A stretch of DNA of 64,000 nucleotides from Allobosea sp. CRIB-10 (GTDB lineage: Bacteria > Pseudomonadota > Alphaproteobacteria > Rhizobiales > Beijerinckiaceae), in contig NZ_FOKP01000009.1 of NCBI RefSeq assembly GCF_900112185.1, positions 124,001-188,000 on the forward strand, given 5' to 3'. Made by a program: the position numbers and the translations under genes. The notes beneath the pieces are model-generated. The model saw nothing but the letters and a program-made list of their open reading frames with translations, did not search any database and was not told where the DNA came from. Below are positions 1 through 9,786 of the stretch, one piece after another (position 1 is the stretch's first letter; each line of letters begins with the position of its first letter).

Positions 1-992
1 TCCTGCTCGGCGCGACGCTGGCGGGCAAGACCTCGCTGATGCGGCTGATGGCCGGGCTCGATGCGCCCAGCAGCGGCAAGGTGCTGATCGAGGGCCGCGA
101 CGTCACCGGGCTGCCGGTGCAGAAGCGCAATGTCGCGATGGTCTACCAGCAGTTCATCAACTACCCGGCGCTGTCGGTCTACGAGAACATCGCCTCGCCC
201 CTGCGCGTCGCCGGCCTGCCAGCGAGCGAGATCGAGACGCGGGTGAAAAGCGCCGCGGCGCTGCTGCGGCTCGAGCCCTATCTGCAGCGCAAGCCGCTCG
301 AACTCTCCGGCGGCCAACAACAGCGCACCGCGATCGCCCGCGCTTTGGTGAAGCGCGCCGAACTGGTGCTGCTCGACGAGCCGCTCGCCAATCTCGACTA
401 TAAGCTCCGCGAGGAGCTGCGTGAGGAATTGCCGCGCATCTTCGCCGAATCCGGCGCGATCTTCGTCTATGCCACCACCGAGCCGAGCGAGGCGCTGCTG
501 CTCGGCGGCAACACCGCGACGCTGTTCCAGGGGCGGGTGACGCAGTTCGGCCCGACCGCGCAGGTGTACCGGCAGCCTTACGACCTCGTCACCGCGCAGG
601 TCTTCTCTGATCCGCCGCTCAACACGCTTTCCGGAACCAAGCAGGGCGGCGAGGTCAGGCTCTCGACCGGCCAGAGCATCCCCGCGAACGGGGCTTTCGC
701 CAGCGTGGCCGACGGCGCCTACACGATCGGCTTCCGCGCCCATCACCTCGCGCTCGACGCGCTGCCGGCGCCTGCGATCGAACTGCAGGCGAGCGTCTCG
801 GTCTCCGAGATCACCGGCTCGGAATCCTATGTCCATCTCGATGTCGGCCAGCATCGCCTGGTCGCGCTGGTGCCTGGCGTTCGCCGTCTCGAGCCGGGTG
901 CCGCCGTGACCGCCTGGCTCGATCCCACCCGCATCTTCCTGTTCGATGCCGCCGGCAGGCTGGCGGCGGCGGCTCCGGCAAAGGCGGCGTGA
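1..992 (+). CDS. glpS: Glycerol ABC importer ATPase GlpS (5' partial)
   Basis: ATP-hydrolysing subunit of a GlpSTPQUV-type glycerol importer at the inner face of the cytoplasmic membrane. The start lies before the window; the frame is open from base 3. The P-loop reads GATLAGKTS, so the second invariant glycine of GxxGxGKT is Leu. The signature LSGGQQQR and Walker B LLDEP with D-loop LANLD are intact, but the switch histidine is replaced (YATTEPSEA where YVTHDQTEA is usual). The C-terminal part is the regulatory MalK-like beta domain. The stop is followed one base later by the glpT start. Family assignment rests on the gene order and the unusual P-loop known for GlpS. Confidence 0.9.
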   Translation, partial: LLGATLAGKTSLMRLMAGLDAPSSGKVLIEGRDVTGLPVQKRNVAMVYQQFINYPALSVYENIASPLRVAGLPASEIETRVKSAAALLRLEPYLQRKPLELSGGQQQRTAIARALVKRAELVLLDEPLANLDYKLREELREELPRIFAESGAIFVYATTEPSEALLLGGNTATLFQGRVTQFGPTAQVYRQPYDLVTAQVFSDPPLNTLSGTKQGGEVRLSTGQSIPANGAFASVADGAYTIGFRAHHLALDALPAPAIELQASVSVSEITGSESYVHLDVGQHRLVALVPGVRRLEPGAAVTAWLDPTRIFLFDAAGRLAAAAPAKAA

Positions 993-993
993 G

Positions 994-2094
994 ATGGCCA
1001 GGATCACGCTCGACAAGCTGGCCCATTCCTACAAGCCCGATCCGCAGGGGCCGCAGGACTATGCCTTGCGCGAGGTCGACCATGTCTGGCGCCAGGGCGG
1101 CGCCTATGCGCTGCTTGGCCCCTCAGGCTGCGGCAAGACCACGCTGCTCAACATCATATCCGGTCTCGTCGTGCCGACGCGCGGGCGCATCCTGTTCGAC
1201 GACAAGGACGTGACGCAGCTGCCGACCGAGGCGCGCAACATCGCCCAGGTCTTCCAGTTCCCGGTCGTCTACGACACGATGACGGTGCGTGAGAACCTCG
1301 CCTTCCCCTTGAAGAACCGCGGCGTTCCGAAGGCACAGATCGAGGCCCGCGTCGCCGAGATCGCCGGCCTGCTCGATCTGACCTCGGCGCTCGATCGCAA
1401 GGCGAGCCGGCTCGGCGCCGACGCCAAGCAGAAGATCTCGCTCGGGCGCGGGCTGGTGCGGCCCGACGTCGCCGCGATCCTGTTCGACGAGCCGCTGACC
1501 GTCATCGACCCGCATCTGAAATGGCAGTTGCGCTCGATGCTGAAGGAGCTGCACCGCAAGCTCGACCTCACCATGATCTACGTCACCCACGACCAGACCG
1601 AGGCGCTGACCTTCGCCGACACGGTGGTGGTGATGCATGATGGCGGGGTGGTGCAGACCGGCACGCCGGAGGAGCTGTTCCAGCATCCCGCCCACACCTT
1701 CGTCGGCCATTTCATCGGCTCGCCCGGCATGAACGTGCTGCCCTGCAAGGTCGAGGGCGCGCAGGCGAGCCTCGCCGGACAGCAGATCGCATTGGCCCAC
1801 CACTATCCTGCGCTCGCCGGCAAGGTCGAGCTCGGCATACGGCCAGAATATGCCACGCTGGCCCCGCGTGGTGCCGGACTGCCGGTCAGGATCGCCAGGA
1901 TCGACGACATTGGCAGGGCCCGCATCGCCCGTGTCGAGCTCGATGGCCTGAAGCTCGCTGCGAGCGTGCCGGAAGGCGCGAGCTTCGATGGCGACCAGGC
2001 CGCGCTCGCGCTGCAAGCCGGCCAGATTCACATCTACAGCGACGGCCATCTTGTGAAGGGCGAAGCGCTTCCCGGCGCGGAGGAGCGCAGATGA
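994..2094 (+). CDS. glpT: Glycerol ABC importer ATPase GlpT
   Basis: Second, non-identical ATPase of the glycerol importer (366 aa). I start it at the ATG one base after the glpS stop; longer upstream frames overlap glpS. Walker A is canonical (GPSGCGKTT) and the switch His is present (YVTHDQTEA). The signature is degenerate: the LSGGQ region reads LGADAKQKISLGRGL, and the D-loop is LTVIDPHLK. It therefore complements GlpS, which has a good signature but a poor P-loop. A C-terminal TOBE-like domain follows. It should pair with GlpS under the GlpP/GlpQ permease. Confidence 0.9.
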   Translation: MARITLDKLAHSYKPDPQGPQDYALREVDHVWRQGGAYALLGPSGCGKTTLLNIISGLVVPTRGRILFDDKDVTQLPTEARNIAQVFQFPVVYDTMTVRENLAFPLKNRGVPKAQIEARVAEIAGLLDLTSALDRKASRLGADAKQKISLGRGLVRPDVAAILFDEPLTVIDPHLKWQLRSMLKELHRKLDLTMIYVTHDQTEALTFADTVVVMHDGGVVQTGTPEELFQHPAHTFVGHFIGSPGMNVLPCKVEGAQASLAGQQIALAHHYPALAGKVELGIRPEYATLAPRGAGLPVRIARIDDIGRARIARVELDGLKLAASVPEGASFDGDQAALALQAGQIHIYSDGHLVKGEALPGAEERR

Positions 2095-2137
2095 GCATCG
2101 GGGCTTTTCATCCTGGCGCGCGAGGCACTGTCCTGAA

Positions 2138-2288
2138 CCCCTCCCCCTTGTGGGGAGGGGCAGGGGTGGGGGGCGGAAACCAGAGTTCTTCGCTTGTCAA
2201 AATTGGCAAGACGGTCAGTGCAGCAACGTCTCTGGAGAGCCCCGCCCGACGCCCCCCACCCCCAACCCCTCCCCACAAGGGGGAGGGG
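2138..2288. repeat. Large imperfect inverted repeat inside the glp operon
   Basis: Two arms of 38 and 39 bp (2138-2175 and 2250-2288) are almost perfect reverse complements, differing by a two-base mismatch and one gap. Each arm itself contains a CCCCTCC...GGAGGGG hairpin. The roughly 74-bp spacer carries no gene. The element fills most of the 220-bp gap between glpT and glpP, leaving the glpP ribosome binding site intact. It resembles the REP/BIME-type palindromes common between genes in Hyphomicrobiales. Confidence 0.75.
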
Positions 2289-2314
2289 AGTCAGCTCAGC
2301 GCTGGAGGCGAGCC

Positions 2315-3214
2315 ATGAAGCCGGTCAACCAGAAAGCCTGGCTGCTCGTCCTGCCGGTGCTGCTGATCGTCGCCTTCTCGGCGGTGATCCCGCTGATGAC
2401 GGTGGTGAACTATTCCGTCCAGGATTCCTTCGGCAACAACCAGTTCTTCTGGAACGGCGTCGGCTGGTTCGCCGAACTGCTCGACCCCAAGAGCGATCTC
2501 GGCTCGCGCTTCTACGACTCGCTCTGGCGCAACCTCGCCTTCTCCGCGATCATCCTGGCCATCGAGATTCCGCTCGGCATCCTGGTGGCGCTGTCGATGC
2601 CGCGCGAGGGCTGGACGGTGTCGGCGACGCTGGTGCTGATGGCGCTGCCGCTGCTGATCCCGTGGAACGTCGTCGGCACGATCTGGCAGATCTTCGCGCG
2701 CGGCGACATCGGTCTGTTCGGCGCCGCGGTGAACGGCCTCGGCATCGACTACAACTACGTCGCCAATCCGGTCGCCGCCTGGTTCACCATCGTCGTGATG
2801 GATGTCTGGCACTGGACCTCGCTGGTCGCGCTGCTCTGCTATGCCGGGCTGAAGTCGATTCCCGACGCCTATTATCAGGCCGCGCGCATCGACGGCGCCT
2901 CGCGCTGGGCCGTGTTCCGCACCATCCAGCTGCCGAAGATGAACCGCGTGCTCCTGATCGCCGTGCTGCTGCGCTTCATGGACTCGTTCATGATCTACAC
3001 CGAGCCCTTCGTCGTCACCGGCGGCGGCCCCGGCAATTCGACCACCTTCCTCTCGATCGAGTTGGTCAAGCTCGCCCTCGGCCAGTTCGACCTCGGCAAG
3101 GCCGCAGCGCTCTCGATCGTCTACAATCTGATCATCCTCGCGGTCTGCTGGGTCTTCTACACGGTGATGACCACCGCCGATGCGCGGGCCGACTCCGACG
3201 CAGGGAGGGGCTGA
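2315..3214 (+). CDS. glpP: Glycerol ABC importer permease GlpP
   Basis: Inner-membrane permease (299 aa) of the MalF/UgpA type with about six hydrophobic spans. The EAA-loop region reads YYQAARIDGASRWAVFRTIQLP (split here as EAA-like YYQAARIDGAS then the rest), which contacts the ATPases. The start is the ATG preceded by GGAGGCGAGCC; the frame is open further upstream through the repeat but without a good start. Its stop overlaps the glpQ start (TGATG). With GlpQ it forms the channel for glycerol delivered by GlpV. Confidence 0.9.
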   Translation: MKPVNQKAWLLVLPVLLIVAFSAVIPLMTVVNYSVQDSFGNNQFFWNGVGWFAELLDPKSDLGSRFYDSLWRNLAFSAIILAIEIPLGILVALSMPREGWTVSATLVLMALPLLIPWNVVGTIWQIFARGDIGLFGAAVNGLGIDYNYVANPVAAWFTIVVMDVWHWTSLVALLCYAGLKSIPDAYYQAARIDGASRWAVFRTIQLPKMNRVLLIAVLLRFMDSFMIYTEPFVVTGGGPGNSTTFLSIELVKLALGQFDLGKAAALSIVYNLIILAVCWVFYTVMTTADARADSDAGRG

Positions 3215-4011
3215 TGCGCGGCGGCCGATTGATCCTCTCGCTCTACCTCATCGCGCTGATGTTGCCGATCTACTGGCTCGTCAACATGAGCTTCAAGACC
3301 AACACCGAGATCACCAACGCGCTGACGCTCTGGCCGCGGACCTTCACCTTCGACAACTACGCCAAGATCTTCACCGATCCGAGCTGGTACAACGGCTACA
3401 TCAACTCGCTGCAATATGTGGCGCTGAACACCCTGCTCTCGCTCGCCTTCGCGCTGCCGGCAGCCTACGCCTTCTCGCGCTACCGCTTCCTCGGCGACAA
3501 ACACCTGTTCTTCTGGCTGCTCTCGAACCGCATGGCGCCGCCGGCGGTGTTCGCACTGCCCTTCTTCAACCTCTATTCGGCGATCGGCCTGTTCGACACG
3601 CCGCTCGCGGTGGCCCTCGCCCACTGCCTGTTCAACGTGCCGCTGGCAGTCTGGATTCTCGAAGGCTTCATGTCCGGCGTGCCGCGCGAGATCGACGAGA
3701 CCGCGGCGATCGACGGCTATTCCTTCCCGCGCTTCTTTACGAAGATCTTCATGCCGCTGATCGCATCCGGCATCGGCGTCGCCGCCTTCTTCTGCTTCAT
3801 GTTCTCCTGGGTCGAGCTCCTGCTGGCGCGCACGCTGACCAGCGTCAGCGCCAAGCCGATCGCCGCCACGATGACCCGCACCGTCTCGGCCGCCGGCATG
3901 GACTGGGGCGTGCTCGCGGCAGCGGGCGTGCTGACGCTGATCCCCGGCGCGCTCGTGATCTGGTTCGTCCGCAACTACATCGCCAAAGGCTTCGCCCTGG
4001 GGAGGGTGTGA
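3214..4011 (+). CDS. glpQ: Glycerol ABC importer permease GlpQ
   Basis: Second permease subunit (265 aa), MalG/UgpE type, with six predicted hydrophobic segments and an EAA loop containing EIDETAAIDGYS. The start ATG shares a base with the glpP stop, and the stop overlaps the glpU start in the same way, so the three are probably translationally coupled. A GGGAGGGG ribosome binding site lies just before the start. Confidence 0.9.
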   Translation: MRGGRLILSLYLIALMLPIYWLVNMSFKTNTEITNALTLWPRTFTFDNYAKIFTDPSWYNGYINSLQYVALNTLLSLAFALPAAYAFSRYRFLGDKHLFFWLLSNRMAPPAVFALPFFNLYSAIGLFDTPLAVALAHCLFNVPLAVWILEGFMSGVPREIDETAAIDGYSFPRFFTKIFMPLIASGIGVAAFFCFMFSWVELLLARTLTSVSAKPIAATMTRTVSAAGMDWGVLAAAGVLTLIPGALVIWFVRNYIAKGFALGRV

Positions 4012-4289
4012 TGGAACTCAACTGGATGGCCTGGACCTGGCAGACCGGCGTCTTCTTCGCCGGTATCGCCAGCCTGCTCCTGATCCTGACGCTGCTCGCT
4101 GTGTTCAGGCCCGAGACCGAGCGGGTCGGCGTGCTGGGGATCGCCACCACCCGCGGCGACCGGCTCTTCATCTCGCTGCTCGGCAGCGCCTTCATTCACC
4201 TCGCCTGGCTCGGGATCGTCGGCCAGCCGCTGTGGTGGGCTTCCGGCCTCGCGCTCCTCTATGCCGCGGCGGTATTCCGCTTCGTCTAG
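4011..4289 (+). CDS. glpU: Small membrane protein GlpU (DUF2160 family)
   Basis: A 92-aa protein with two to three hydrophobic segments (about residues 13-32, 50-66 and 74-90) linked by a short polar loop. The DUF2160-type protein is a standard member of glpSTPQUV operons; its exact role in the importer is not established. GGAGGGTGTG precedes the ATG, which overlaps the glpQ stop. The next gene is the binding protein glpV, 74 bp downstream. Confidence 0.85.
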   Translation: MELNWMAWTWQTGVFFAGIASLLLILTLLAVFRPETERVGVLGIATTRGDRLFISLLGSAFIHLAWLGIVGQPLWWASGLALLYAAAVFRFV

Positions 4290-4363
4290 GGCGTGGCCCA
4301 AGAACAAGAAACGACCGATCCCGGCCAACGGGCGGCACTCGCAGAAAACATCGGAGGATAACG

Positions 4364-6121
<1,758 letters not shown>

Positions 6122-6151
6122 GCCCCCTCCTCCCGGCTCAACAGCGCGAAA

Positions 6152-6184
6152 GGGGCGCGGCAGCAATGCCGCGCCCCCGATTTT
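6152..6184 (+). terminator. Rho-independent terminator after glpV
   Basis: A perfect 11-bp GC-rich stem (GGGGCGCGGCA, loop GCAA, TGCCGCGCCCC at 6152-6177) is followed by CCGATTTT. It lies 30 bp after the glpV stop and closes the glycerol operon. Confidence 0.85.
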
Positions 6185-6238
6185 CGGGACGCTCCCCCCT
6201 AAAACTGGCTCTGGCTTGAGGCTGCGGCGCCGCTTGAG

Positions 6239-6335
6239 CCCGTCATGCTCGCCCCTGTGGCGAGCATCCACGTCTTGAACACAGGTCTCGATAAGCAAAG
6301 ACGTGGATGGTCGGGACAAGCCCGACCATGACGGG
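6239..6335. repeat. REP-like palindromic element with two hairpins
   Basis: The 97-bp element is an inverted repeat (CCCGTCATG... and ...CATGACGGG at the ends, ATCCACGTCTT and AAGACGTGGAT inside). Each half folds into its own hairpin: GCTCGCC-CCTGT-GGCGAGC and GGTCGGG-ACAAG-CCCGACC. The two stems differ in sequence but both pair perfectly. It sits between the convergent glpV and VOC genes. Confidence 0.75.
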
Positions 6336-6348
6336 AAGGTGCTACTCG

Positions 6349-6753
6349 CTATCCCTGCGTCGCGCCCTCATCCATCCACATCACCTCCCAGACATGGCCG
6401 TCGAGGTCCTGGAAGCCGTGGGCGTACATGAAGCCGTAATCCTTCGGCTCGCTGAAGGTCGTGCCGCCGGCGGCGAGCGCGGCCGCGACTATCTCGTCGA
6501 CCGCCTCGCGGCTGTCACGCGAGAGAGCGGTCAGGACTTCCAGCGACTGGCTGGTATCGGCGATCGGCTTCGGCGAGAAGCTCGCGAACTTCTTATGGGT
6601 CAGCAGCATCGCGAAGATCGTGTCGCTGATCACCATGCAGGCGGCGGTGTCATCCGTGAATTGCGGGTTGAAGGAGAAGCCGAGTGCCTCGAAGAAGGCC
6701 ATCGACTTCTCGAGGTCCTTGACCGGCAGGTTGACGAAGATCATCTGGGGCAT
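6349..6753 (-). CDS. VOC-family (glyoxalase/bleomycin-resistance fold) protein
   Basis: A 134-aa single VOC domain starting MPQMIFVNLPVKDLEKSMAFF, the usual opening of lactoylglutathione-lyase-like proteins, and ending with DLDGHVWEVMWMD, which supplies the usual C-terminal Glu metal ligand. Such proteins bind a metal and act on small substrates or sequester drugs; the substrate here cannot be told. It lies head-to-tail after the MarR regulator gene on the same strand, 69 bp apart, so co-control is possible. Confidence 0.85.
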   Translation of the reverse strand: MPQMIFVNLPVKDLEKSMAFFEALGFSFNPQFTDDTAACMVISDTIFAMLLTHKKFASFSPKPIADTSQSLEVLTALSRDSREAVDEIVAAALAAGGTTFSEPKDYGFMYAHGFQDLDGHVWEVMWMDEGATQG

Positions 6754-6822
6754 TGCGTGCTCCTTGGGTCGGCATCGTCACTGGTGCATTTATGGCCAGT
6801 GGGCCGGGGCGATGTGGCGCGG

Positions 6823-7287
6823 CTATGACACGGCCTGAAGCGCCTGCCTGAGCCTGGCCGGCTCGATCTCGGTCAGGCGGGCATCGACCGCGTCATGCGT
6901 GCGCTGCCAGATCGGCATGGCCTTTGCCAGCAGGGCAATTCCCTCCGGCGTAATTGCCAGGAGCCGGCTGCGGCGGTCCTTCTCGCCGGCGGTCACGACG
7001 AGGAGGCCACGGCGCTCCAGCGGTTTCAGCGCCGCGGTCAGCGTGGTCCGGTCCATGCCGAGCAGATTCGCGACCGGACCGATCGGTGGCGGCTCAGGTC
7101 GGTTCAGTGACATCAGGAGGGAGAATTGCTGATTGGTCAGGTCGACCGGGCGCAGCGCCTCGTCGAACAATCGCGCCAACGAGCGTGCCGCGCGCTGAAC
7201 ATGCAGGCACAGGCAGCAATCGCGCACATGCAGCGTCGTCGCGAAGGGGACGAGGGACTCGTTGGGCACTTCCGGTGATTTTGACAT
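6823..7287 (-). CDS. MarR-family transcriptional regulator
   Basis: A 154-aa winged-helix repressor. The helix-turn-helix and wing are recognisable in LGMDRTTLTAALKPLERRGLLV and the following EKDRRSRLLAITPEG. The N-terminal helix carries a cysteine cluster (C24, C25, C27 in RDCCLCLHVQRAAR), the position where OhrR-like MarR proteins sense oxidants. It is divergent from the DUF899 gene, with a perfect 12-bp palindrome between them. Inference: an oxidant- or electrophile-responsive repressor of its own gene and its neighbours. Confidence 0.88.
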   Translation of the reverse strand: MSKSPEVPNESLVPFATTLHVRDCCLCLHVQRAARSLARLFDEALRPVDLTNQQFSLLMSLNRPEPPPIGPVANLLGMDRTTLTAALKPLERRGLLVVTAGEKDRRSRLLAITPEGIALLAKAMPIWQRTHDAVDARLTEIEPARLRQALQAVS

Positions 7288-7298
7288 CGTTCAGATAT

Positions 7299-7310
7299 GT
7301 TGATATCAAC
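7299..7310. promoter_or_regulatory. Palindromic MarR-type operator candidate
   Basis: GTTGATATCAAC is a perfect 12-bp palindrome in the 68-bp divergent spacer between the MarR gene and the DUF899 gene. Position and AT-rich symmetric form fit a MarR operator acting on both promoters. Confidence 0.6.
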
Positions 7311-7355
7311 GCAACCAATCTAGGCTGGGTGGCTGGATGCTGCAAGGAGACGACG

Positions 7356-8087
7356 ATGGAGCATCAGGTTGTTTCCCGTTCGCAATGGCTGGATGCGCGC
7401 AAGGCCCTGCTCGCCCGTGAGAAGGAGTTCACCCGGCTGCGCGACGAGATCAATGCCGAGCGGCTCGCCCTGCCCTGGGTCAAGGTCGACAAGGACTATG
7501 CTTTCGACACGCCTGCGGGAAAGAAGTCGCTGGCCGAGCTGTTCGATGGCCGCAGCCAGCTGGTGGTCTACCATTTCATGTTCGGGCCGGACTGGGAGGC
7601 GGGCTGCCCCGGCTGCTCCTTCATGGCCGACCATCTCGGCGGCACACTGGCGCATCTCAACAACCACGACGTCACGTTGGTGATGGCCTCGCGCGCGCCG
7701 CTCGCCAGGATCGAGACCTACAAGGCGCGGATGGGCTGGAGCGTGCCGTGGGTGTCGTCCTTCGGCAGCGAGTTCAACTTCGACTACCACGTCTCCTTCA
7801 CCAAGGAGCAGTTGGCCGAAGGCCCGGTGCTCTACAACTTCACGCGCACGCCGTCGGAGGAGGCCCATGATGAGTTGCCGGGCCTGAGCTCCTTCATCCG
7901 CGACGAGGCCGGCGAGGTCTTCCACACCTATTCGGGGTACGCCCGCGGCGGCGAGGAGATGCTGGCGACGCTGATGATCCTCGACCGGGCGCCGAAGGGC
8001 CGCAACGAGACCTCGACGCTGAGCTTCGTCAAGCGCCACGACGAATACGAGGATCAGCCGAAGGCTCACGCCTGCTGCGCCGCCTGA
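7356..8087 (+). CDS. DUF899 thioredoxin-like protein
   Basis: A 243-aa cytoplasmic protein of the DUF899 family (thioredoxin fold, function unproven). It shows the family's LPWVKVDKDYAFDTPAGKKSLAELFDGRSQLVVYHF region (broken here at natural points) and a CxxC pair C84-C87 in AGCPGCSF. The start is the ATG after AAGGAGACGACG; the frame is open well upstream but covers the divergent promoter region. The C-terminus ends in CCAA. It is divergent from, and probably regulated by, the MarR protein. Redox or detoxification function is inferred from the fold and the regulator's cysteines. Confidence 0.85.
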   Translation: MEHQVVSRSQWLDARKALLAREKEFTRLRDEINAERLALPWVKVDKDYAFDTPAGKKSLAELFDGRSQLVVYHFMFGPDWEAGCPGCSFMADHLGGTLAHLNNHDVTLVMASRAPLARIETYKARMGWSVPWVSSFGSEFNFDYHVSFTKEQLAEGPVLYNFTRTPSEEAHDELPGLSSFIRDEAGEVFHTYSGYARGGEEMLATLMILDRAPKGRNETSTLSFVKRHDEYEDQPKAHACCAA

Positions 8088-8097
8088 GGCGCAGCAG
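8072..8097 (+). terminator. Hairpin spanning the DUF899 stop codon
   Basis: A perfect 10-bp stem, CTGCTGCGCC / GGCGCAGCAG, encloses the stop codon in its 6-nt loop. No T-run follows, so intrinsic termination is uncertain; it may stabilise the 3' end. Confidence 0.4.
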
Positions 8098-8201
8098 ACC
8101 AGACCACGCGCATAGGGTCGGTGGGATGCCCGCTCCCGGCAGGGAATGGGCTTGGGGCGCGTGTTTTTCATGGCTGGGGTTTCAGGCCGACCGCAGACCG
8201 C

Positions 8202-8483
8202 TCAGGTGGTGCGGCCAACCTCGCGCGCTACGTCCGAGAAGGGGCGCATGCCGCTGTCCGCCCGGGTCGCGATCGAGAGGAAGCGGGCGGCGAAGGCGAG
8301 CGAGTCGCGCTGGCTCGGGCTGAGCTGCTCGCACCGCTGCTTGTCGCCGAGCCCGGTCTGCTCGGCTTGCGCCAGCGCGGCCTTGAGCTCGGCTTCGCTC
8401 AGGGCACCGGAATTCACCAGAGAGCGCAGCACGGCGGTGAAGGCCAGCAGCATGCCTTCGAGCTGGAGATTGGCGACGTTCAT
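8202..8483 (-). CDS. Small hypothetical protein
   Basis: 93 aa, not recognised. I chose the ATG preceded by GGGAGGACGAG; the frame is open for 13 further codons upstream without a better signal. The product is soluble and largely helical in character (MNVANLQLEGMLLAFTAVLR...), with EAELKAALAQAEQTG in the middle. It lies downstream of the GSCFA gene on the same strand and may be the last gene of that transcript. No function is proposed. Confidence 0.6.
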   Translation of the reverse strand: MNVANLQLEGMLLAFTAVLRSLVNSGALSEAELKAALAQAEQTGLGDKQRCEQLSPSQRDSLAFAARFLSIATRADSGMRPFSDVAREVGRTT

Positions 8484-8604
8484 CTCGTCCTCCCGACGCT
8501 GATCGGGCGGTCGGACGGCCACCGGACAAGCCTGCGCCGGGGGCCGTTCGTCGGCGCCCGGCGCATCTTGGCATGGCAGGCCGGCGAGGGCGACCCGCTT
8601 GTGG

Positions 8605-9639
8605 TCAGGCCGCCTGCGGCCGCTCGACCGGCGGCAGATAGGCGCCCTGGAAGGTCGTCATCACATGCGCGACCATCTCGCGCGCGATGTGGAGCTGGTC
8701 GTCCTCGAAGGCGATGGCTCGCGGCGAGTTGAGCACGATCTCATAGCTCGGGAAGTAGTCGACATAGTCGAAGCGGCGGAACAGCTCCTCGGCCACGGCG
8801 CGCAGCAGCGATTTCGAGGCGCTGTTGGCGACGATCACGTCGGCATCCTTGAAGGTCGCCCCGAACGGCACCGGCGAGACCGTGACGACGAAGCGCATCT
8901 CCGGATTGCAGTGCTCGCGGATCAAACCGATGATATCGAGCATGTCGGCCAAAGTCGCGTCATAGCCGTAGTCGACGAAGCGGAAGCGCTCCGGCATGCG
9001 CTGCAGCCAGCTCGGCCCGGGATGGGCGTTCATGGCGATCCCGGTCTCGGCATCGAGCCAGGTTTCGGTCAGGCCGAGCGTGAAGAAGCAGATCTTGGCC
9101 TGCTTGATCGTCGCCGTCGCCTCGGTGAGGCGCTTGCGGTTGGCGAAGGCGGTGTCGCGGTCGAGCAGCTTGAGGCCACTGGCGTGCGGATCGAACCACT
9201 GCCCCGGTGCAAGCTCGATCAGCCCGTCATTGGGGTAGCTCTCGCCGCGCAGCACGCGCTTGAGTTCGTGCGTCATCGAGCGGACCGAGTACTTGTTGAG
9301 CGCACCGCGGCTGAGCTGGCCGCGATCGGCACCGCCGCCGCGGCCGGTTTCCTCGTCCCAGCTCTCGAAATGTTCGGCTGGCACGCCATGGCCGCGCAGC
9401 AGCAGCGGCAGGCCGCGCATCATCAGCAGGTTCTCGACCTCGCGCGCGAAGCACGAGCCCATGGTGAAGATCGGCCAGGCCGGGTCGATCTTGAATTTCG
9501 GCTTGTGCTGGACGGCGAGGTAGTTGCCGGTCGTCAGGCGCTCCTTGGCCATCTTCTCGGGCTTGCCCGAGATCCAGCCGCGCACGGGATTGCCGCGCAT
9601 GATGGAAAGGGCCGTGCCTGCATCGTATTCGATCTTCAT
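8605..9639 (-). CDS. GSCFA-domain protein
   Basis: 344 aa. The family's name motif GSCFA is at residues 61-65 (TMGSCFAREVE), the position equivalent to the GDSL nucleophile block. The start ATG follows CCAGGAGACGATCG. GSCFA proteins occur in polysaccharide loci and are thought to be SGNH-hydrolase-like enzymes acting on glycans, such as acyl-group handling; activity is unproven. It is the promoter-distal gene of the glycan cluster, 147 bp after a pyruvyl-transferase-family gene, with two GC-rich hairpins between. Confidence 0.85.
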   Translation of the reverse strand: MKIEYDAGTALSIMRGNPVRGWISGKPEKMAKERLTTGNYLAVQHKPKFKIDPAWPIFTMGSCFAREVENLLMMRGLPLLLRGHGVPAEHFESWDEETGRGGGADRGQLSRGALNKYSVRSMTHELKRVLRGESYPNDGLIELAPGQWFDPHASGLKLLDRDTAFANRKRLTEATATIKQAKICFFTLGLTETWLDAETGIAMNAHPGPSWLQRMPERFRFVDYGYDATLADMLDIIGLIREHCNPEMRFVVTVSPVPFGATFKDADVIVANSASKSLLRAVAEELFRRFDYVDYFPSYEIVLNSPRAIAFEDDQLHIAREMVAHVMTTFQGAYLPPVERPQAA

Positions 9640-9726
9640 CGATCGTCTCCTGGTTCGTGCAAACCTCTCGGGCTCGACGCTGCGGACTTCGGGAAGTCTC
9701 GTAAGCTCGCCGGGCGGTTGCTGATG

Positions 9727-9780
9727 GCCCGGGTGCTCTCCGGGCGCTTCCTCCAACCGGCGCGATCTTCGCCGCGCCGG
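9727..9780. other. Paired GC-rich hairpins between cluster genes
   Basis: GCCCGG...CCGGGC (9727-9745) and CCGGCGCG...CGCGCCGG (9757-9780) are adjacent stems in the 147-bp gap before the GSCFA gene. No T-run follows on the minus strand, so they may attenuate or protect rather than terminate. Confidence 0.4.
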
Positions 9781-9786
9781 GTCCGT

